Below, in pieces: positions 5,599 through 9,129 of a stretch of DNA of 9,129 nucleotides (positions are counted from its first letter, which is position 1; each line of letters opens with the position of its first letter). The DNA is taken from NCBI GenBank assembly GCA_031282385.1, contig JAITDV010000505.1, forward strand, positions 1-9,129, read 5' to 3'. Source of the DNA: Planctomycetaceae bacterium. GTDB lineage: Bacteria; Planctomycetota; Planctomycetia; Pirellulales; Thermoguttaceae. A model generated the notes under the pieces. That model had not been told where the DNA came from and searched no databases. It saw nothing but the letters and a program-made list of their open reading frames with translations. A program made the translations under genes and the position numbers.

Positions 5599-6828
5599 AT
5601 GAAAAAAAATAATGTTTTAATTATTGGAGCCGGTGGTGTTGGCAGAGTTGCTGCATTCAAGTGCGCACAATACAGAGATATTTTTCATAACATTACTTTC
5701 GCAAGCCGAACAAAATCAAAATGCGACACTATTGTCAACGATATTTATGCCAAAGGTTACACATCATCCATTCGTACCGAATCAATTGACGCCGATAAAA
5801 TACCTGAATTAACAGCATTGATTAAAGATGTTAAACCGGATATTGTTATTAATGTTGCCTTACCGTATCAGGATTTGACAATCATGGAATCTTGCCTGGC
5901 AACCGGAGTAAATTATCTCGATACTGCCAACTACGAACACCCCAACACCGCAAAATTCTGCTACGAACCACAATGGAATTACGACGAAAAATTCCGACAA
6001 AATGGTATTCTTGCTCTTTTGGGATGCGGATTTGATCCAGGCGTAACTAATGTTTACACAGCTTATGCGAAGAAACATATTTTTGATCGGATTGATACAC
6101 TTGACATTATTGATTGCAACGCCGGTGATCACGGATATCCATTTGCAACAAATTTTAATCCTGAAATAAATATACGAGAAGTGTCTGCCAAAGGACGATA
6201 TTTTGAGAATGGAACTTGGCACACAACGGAACCGCTGTCAATTAAAAAAGTATTCGACTTTCCCGAAGGAATCGGACAAAAAAATATCTACCTACTCTAC
6301 CATGAAGAAATGGAATCGCTGGTAAAACATTATCCTGAAATCAAACGAATGCGTTTTTGGATGACGTTTGGCGAATCTTATTTGACACATTTGAAGGTAC
6401 TTGAAAATGTCGGTATGACGCGGATTGATCCGGTGATTTATGAGGGACATAAAATTGTACCGCTACAATTTCTTAAAATGCTGCTTCCCGATCCGGCAAT
6501 TCTAGGTTCTCAGACAAAAGGCAAAACATGCATCGGTTGTTGGATAAACGGCGAGAAAAACGGAATTAAAAAATATTACTATATTTACAACGTTTGCGAT
6601 CATGAGGCTTGTTTTGCTAAAACCGGCTCGCAAGCAATAAGCTACACAACCGGAATACCAGCAGCATTGGGGGCAAAATTAATATTGACAGGACAATGGC
6701 AAGGTAAAGGTGTATTCAATATAGAACAATTTGACCCAGACCCATTCATGCAAGAAATCGGTAACTGGGGACTAGATTGGATCGAGACCTTCCCTTCTAA
6801 ACCAAATCCAATTCTCGAAAACTCATGA
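5599..6828 (+). CDS. carboxynorspermidine synthase-like (saccharopine dehydrogenase family)
   Basis: This 409-residue cytoplasmic enzyme has an N-terminal Rossmann fold: GAGGVG at 10-15 binds NAD(P)H after the strand NNVLIIG. The middle (GCGFDPGVTNVY at 142-153, CNAGDHGYPFATNFNPE at 173-189) and C-terminal parts match my knowledge of carboxynorspermidine dehydrogenases, usually about 400 residues. These reductively condense aspartate semialdehyde with 1,3-diaminopropane or putrescine to give carboxynorspermidine or carboxyspermidine. A decarboxylase then makes norspermidine or spermidine. That decarboxylase is not in the window. Saccharopine dehydrogenase of lysine metabolism is the main alternative, but the residues after GCGFDPG favour the polyamine branch. 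The gene appears to stand alone, with its own TATAAT promoter upstream and a MITE one base after its stop. Confidence 0.88.
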   Translation: MKKNNVLIIGAGGVGRVAAFKCAQYRDIFHNITFASRTKSKCDTIVNDIYAKGYTSSIRTESIDADKIPELTALIKDVKPDIVINVALPYQDLTIMESCLATGVNYLDTANYEHPNTAKFCYEPQWNYDEKFRQNGILALLGCGFDPGVTNVYTAYAKKHIFDRIDTLDIIDCNAGDHGYPFATNFNPEINIREVSAKGRYFENGTWHTTEPLSIKKVFDFPEGIGQKNIYLLYHEEMESLVKHYPEIKRMRFWMTFGESYLTHLKVLENVGMTRIDPVIYEGHKIVPLQFLKMLLPDPAILGSQTKGKTCIGCWINGEKNGIKKYYYIYNVCDHEACFAKTGSQAISYTTGIPAALGAKLILTGQWQGKGVFNIEQFDPDPFMQEIGNWGLDWIETFPSKPNPILENS

Positions 6829-6829
6829 T

Positions 6830-7020
6830 TAGACCTTTTCGCTAACCTGTAGGAGCCCCCCCTGACTCCTCCGAAGAAAGGGAATAAGAATACGCCTCCG
6901 AGTGAGGCGAATAATTCCCCTCCTTCGGAGGGGTTAGGGGGGCTCGGAGGTGGTATAGGCGGTTGTTCGTTGTAGGTTTTTTGTTGCGTTGATGTATTTT
7001 TAGGTTAGAGAAAAGGTCTA
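6830..7020. mobile_element. MITE family 1, copy 2 (191 bp)
   Basis: It has the same ends as copy 1: TAGACCTTTTCGCTAACCT at 6830-6848 and AGGTTAGAGAAAAGGTCTA at 7002-7020. The right-hand 65 bp nearly match copy 1. The hairpin region is longer by 24 bp and rearranged: outer arms at 6853-6876 and 6923-6945 still pair with a few mismatches, and a smaller hairpin, CGCCTC/GAGGCG, is nested inside. TA lies at both outer edges. It begins one base after the TGA of the upstream gene, so its stem would sit at the 3' end of that messenger and could act as a 3' boundary. Confidence 0.85.
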
Positions 7021-7105
7021 TTGCCCAACAAAATAAGCAGAATTTACAGATTCAAAAATAACAGTCAACAAAAAACTAATTGCGTCCACAAAAATTTTTA
7101 CGGAA

Positions 7106-7110
7106 AGGAG
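7106..7110 (+). promoter_or_regulatory. ribosome binding site for the DUF4870 gene
   Basis: AGGAG in AAAGGAGAT lies 11 nt before the ATG at 7122, a rather long spacing. It favours 7122 over the in-frame TTG at 7080, which has no upstream site, and over the ATG at 7134, which has only GGA before it. Confidence 0.55.
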
Positions 7111-7121
7111 ATATAATACCC

Positions 7122-7466
7122 ATGATTTTTGGAATGAAACCCACCACTTATTGTATGTTGTTGCATTTATCGCAACTTTTAGTATTCCTTATTCCGGGTC
7201 TAGGGGTGGTTGCACCTGTTATTCTTTGGGCAATTAACAAGGATAAGGACTCCTTAGTTGATCGGCACGGCAAGATTGTTATGAACTGGATATTGAGTTG
7301 GATTATTTATGTTGCGGTAAGTGTCATTCTGATTTTTTTCGGTATTGGTGTGATTCTATTGTCGGTGTTATCCATACTCGGTATTGTGTTTCCCATTATC
7401 GGCGGAGTTAAAGCCAACGACGGGATCGAATGGAAATATCCGTTATGTATTCCTTTTTTCAAATAA
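7122..7466 (+). CDS. DUF4870 domain small membrane protein
   Basis: This 114-residue protein matches the DUF4870 (Tic20-like) pattern along its full length. HLSQLLVFLIPGLGVVAPVI (15-34) is the first membrane segment, followed by the polar loop NKDKDSLVDRHGK (39-51) with its conserved Asp-x-His-Gly, then NWI. A long hydrophobic region (57-95) probably crosses the membrane twice, and the end reads KANDGIEWKYP (97-107). The role of the family is not established. The stop is 23 bp before the VWA gene, so the two are probably co-transcribed and the protein may tether or assist the signalling pair. That link is inference from position only. Confidence 0.85.
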   Translation: MIFGMKPTTYCMLLHLSQLLVFLIPGLGVVAPVILWAINKDKDSLVDRHGKIVMNWILSWIIYVAVSVILIFFGIGVILLSVLSILGIVFPIIGGVKANDGIEWKYPLCIPFFK

Positions 7467-7489
7467 TACTTTTACAATAATTAAATCCT

Positions 7490-8122
7490 ATGCGACGTTT
7501 ACCGATTTACATTCTTTTGGACACTTCCGGTTCGATGAGAGGTGAACCTATTGAAGCGGTGAAAACAGGGCTTCGGGCGTTGCTATCAAGTTTGAGCCGT
7601 GATCCGTATGCGTTGGAAACAGTCCATTTGAGTATCATCACGTTTGATCGTGAAGCAAAAATTCTGGTTCCCTTAACCGAGTTGGACGGATTTTCGTTGC
7701 CGAATATTGAACCGCCGGAAACGTCGCCAACGAATCTCGGTGAGGCACTGGAGTTGCTCATTGCGCAGTACAATAAAGAAGTTATCAAGACAACATCGGA
7801 TCAAAAAGGCGATTGGTTACCGTTTGCGGTGATTATGACTGATGGTTCACCGTCTGATACAAAATTGTTCAACGAAATGACGGAAGAACTCAAAAAATAT
7901 CGTTTTGCGAGGATTGTTGCTTGTGCTGCCGGACCGAAAGCGAAAATTGATCCGTTACGTAAAATCACATCGGATGTTGTTTCGTTAGATACAATGGACA
8001 GCAATTCGTTTGCGAAATTCTGGCAATGGGTTTCGATTGCCGTCAGTCATCAAAGTCAAACAACCGACTCAACTCACGAAGAATTACCGCCGCCGCCTGC
8101 CGAAATCAATCTCGTTCTTTGA
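7490..8122 (+). CDS. TerY-like von Willebrand factor A domain protein
   Basis: This 210-residue cytoplasmic protein is a single VWA domain. MRRLPIYILLDTSGSM is typical of the TerY branch and fixes the start, although no Shine-Dalgarno sequence precedes it. The metal-ion site is complete: Asp11, Ser13 and Ser15 (DTSGS), Thr81 (SPTNLG) and Asp118 (MTDGSPSD). The C-terminal part (PLRKITSDVVSLDTMDS) continues the fold, and a short proline stretch (PPPP) precedes the end. TerY proteins occur with PP2C phosphatases and Ser/Thr kinases in the tellurium-resistance-linked TerY-P modules, where VWA domains are thought to assemble partners through the metal site. The phosphatase-like gene downstream fits this. 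No ter resistance genes are visible, so a role in tellurite resistance is not implied. Confidence 0.9.
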   Translation: MRRLPIYILLDTSGSMRGEPIEAVKTGLRALLSSLSRDPYALETVHLSIITFDREAKILVPLTELDGFSLPNIEPPETSPTNLGEALELLIAQYNKEVIKTTSDQKGDWLPFAVIMTDGSPSDTKLFNEMTEELKKYRFARIVACAAGPKAKIDPLRKITSDVVSLDTMDSNSFAKFWQWVSIAVSHQSQTTDSTHEELPPPPAEINLVL

Positions 8123-8138
8123 CACAAGAAAAATTTTA

Positions 8139-8240
8139 TTTAAACTGTTCACACTTTACTTTTCGTTGACCTTTGCCTGCTTACTTCTCGGCAAACAAGC
8201 TTTTACGCTCTTGAGTCCTGCAATTTATAGGACGAGCAGT
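8139..8240 (-). repeat. dispersed ~105-bp repeat, copy D (inverted)
   Basis: The reverse complement aligns with copy A over nearly its whole length at roughly 75-80% by eye, including ACTCAAGAGCGTAAAAGCTT and TAAGCAGGCAAA. The dyad is at 8139-8160 with one end degenerate (TTTACT for TTTAAA). It fills most of the 155-bp gap between the VWA gene and the phosphatase gene, in the opposite orientation to copies A to C. The open frame across it (8010-8372) is not a credible gene. Confidence 0.8.
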
Positions 8241-8277
8241 TATTACATTTTGTTGGTACTACAAATTAAAAAAATAT

Positions 8278-9129
8278 ATGACTTCAGAACATGGAATTTA
8301 TCGGAAACAGATGCCAGAACAAAAAACAACACCGGAATTGCCGGAACAGAATCCGCAATTGGAAATCAATAACGAATCAACTTCGTCATTCAAAACGAAT
8401 GAATTGGGAACAATGAAAGATATTTCTGCCCAACAACCGTTACCGCAACCTGCGGGTTCTTCGCAGTCTTCAGAATCAGAAGGACTTGCTATTACTTTTA
8501 GCTATCGAGTTCAAGACGGCGGTGAACGTCCTGAAAGTTATTTTACGCAACAAATAAAAAAAAGAATTGACGTAACAAATATACCTGCGGGTTCTGTTGG
8601 CGTTCCTTATGAACTTGTGTTTGATTTTACACCTCTTGAAAACGACTTGAAAATAATTGATCCGAAACCTAATGAGGCTTTTGGTAATAGGGGATTTGAA
8701 GTAACTTCCGAAGGAAATAAAATAACAATCAAAGGAACTCCGCGAGATAATATTGATACTTCACTCAATTTATGTTTTAGAGAAGAAAATAAAAATATTA
8801 AAAACGCAGGACAAGATGTAATGCCTTATTTTCGATATCCCAAACCGTTCTTAATCAATCCGCATCCGCGTGAACTTTGGCAAAATTTACCTGTTGCGGA
8901 TTACGACGGCTATCAGAATAAGGATTCAGATTGTCGTGGTGAAACAGTTGATTATATTCCTGCCAAACATGGGATATTCTCGACGACTTCGGCAAAGAGT
9001 TTTGAAGTGGTTGCCGCCAGTCAGCGTGGTCGTTCACACGCGCATGTCAGTAAACCGCGTGACGATAGTTTTCATTTTGAGTTTGACAAGGAAACCGGTT
9101 GGAATTTTGTTGCGGTTGCTGACGGCGCG
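8278..9129 (+). CDS. PP2C-type Ser/Thr phosphatase with Ig-like N-terminal region (partial, 3' end outside window)
   Basis: The frame is open for 284 codons to the window edge. Residues 1-75 are Pro/Gln/Ser-rich and probably disordered. Residues about 95-170 resemble a putative Ig-like (He_PIG) fold: GSVGVPYELVFDF at 105-117 and ITIKGTPRDN at 149-158. From about residue 242 the sequence matches the start of PP2C domains of the TerY-linked type: VVAASQRGRSHAHVSKPRDD, then WNFVAVADGA, in which Asp282 is the expected metal ligand. The catalytic remainder lies outside. It follows the VWA gene on the same strand and likely reverses phosphorylation by an associated kinase. The start is uncertain: ATG 8278 lacks a ribosome site, while ATG 8311 has GGAAA nearby. 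Confidence 0.8.
   Translation, partial: MTSEHGIYRKQMPEQKTTPELPEQNPQLEINNESTSSFKTNELGTMKDISAQQPLPQPAGSSQSSESEGLAITFSYRVQDGGERPESYFTQQIKKRIDVTNIPAGSVGVPYELVFDFTPLENDLKIIDPKPNEAFGNRGFEVTSEGNKITIKGTPRDNIDTSLNLCFREENKNIKNAGQDVMPYFRYPKPFLINPHPRELWQNLPVADYDGYQNKDSDCRGETVDYIPAKHGIFSTTSAKSFEVVAASQRGRSHAHVSKPRDDSFHFEFDKETGWNFVAVADGA

Noticed and set aside
7112..7117. TATAAT just before the DUF4870 start codon
   Set aside because: It lies between the ribosome site and the ATG, and the region 17 bp upstream has no -35-like hexamer, so it is unlikely to be the promoter.
8010..8372. 120-codon plus-strand open frame overlapping the VWA gene end
   Set aside because: It overlaps the VWA gene out of frame, crosses repeat copy D and runs into the phosphatase gene, which is the better-supported reading.

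Overview
The window reads as a stretch of AT-rich bacterial chromosome, probably from a gut-type or other low-GC member of the Planctomycetota. That placement is inference. It rests on the very long, Ser/Thr/Pro-rich exported protein built from secretin-type ring modules, on the TerY-type von Willebrand plus PP2C pair, and on long intergenic gaps full of small dispersed repeats. No rRNA, tRNA or CRISPR array was seen.

Layout, left to right. Positions 1-33 may hold the last codons of an upstream gene. About 36-211 is a long imperfect inverted repeat. Positions 242-408 are a miniature inverted-repeat element (MITE) with 19-bp ends and a huge internal hairpin. Positions 420-757 carry two direct copies of a ~105-bp dispersed repeat, with a near-consensus sigma-70-type promoter between them that sits inside an inverted repeat. 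Positions 872-5302 encode a 1476-residue exported protein with an STN-like domain, about seven NolW-like modules and a Gly/Asn/Arg/Phe tail, but no recognisable secretin barrel. Positions 5307-5570 are a third copy of the dispersed repeat, split by a 190-bp second MITE type that made an 8-bp target duplication. Positions 5599-6828 encode a carboxynorspermidine synthase-like enzyme of polyamine synthesis. A second copy of the first MITE (6830-7020) begins one base after its stop codon.

The right end holds three genes on the same strand: a DUF4870 membrane protein (7122-7466), a TerY-like VWA protein (7490-8122) and the start of a PP2C-type phosphatase with an Ig-like N-terminal region (8278 to beyond the window). 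The last two resemble the core of the TerY-P type signalling modules, in which a VWA protein, a PP2C phosphatase and usually a Ser/Thr kinase are encoded together. The kinase would lie beyond the window if present. An inverted fourth copy of the dispersed repeat separates the VWA and phosphatase genes.

All confident genes are on the plus strand. The most unusual content is the barrel-less multi-ring protein and the density of small non-coding mobile or repeated elements: two MITE families and one dispersed repeat family within 9 kb, with one element inserted into another.
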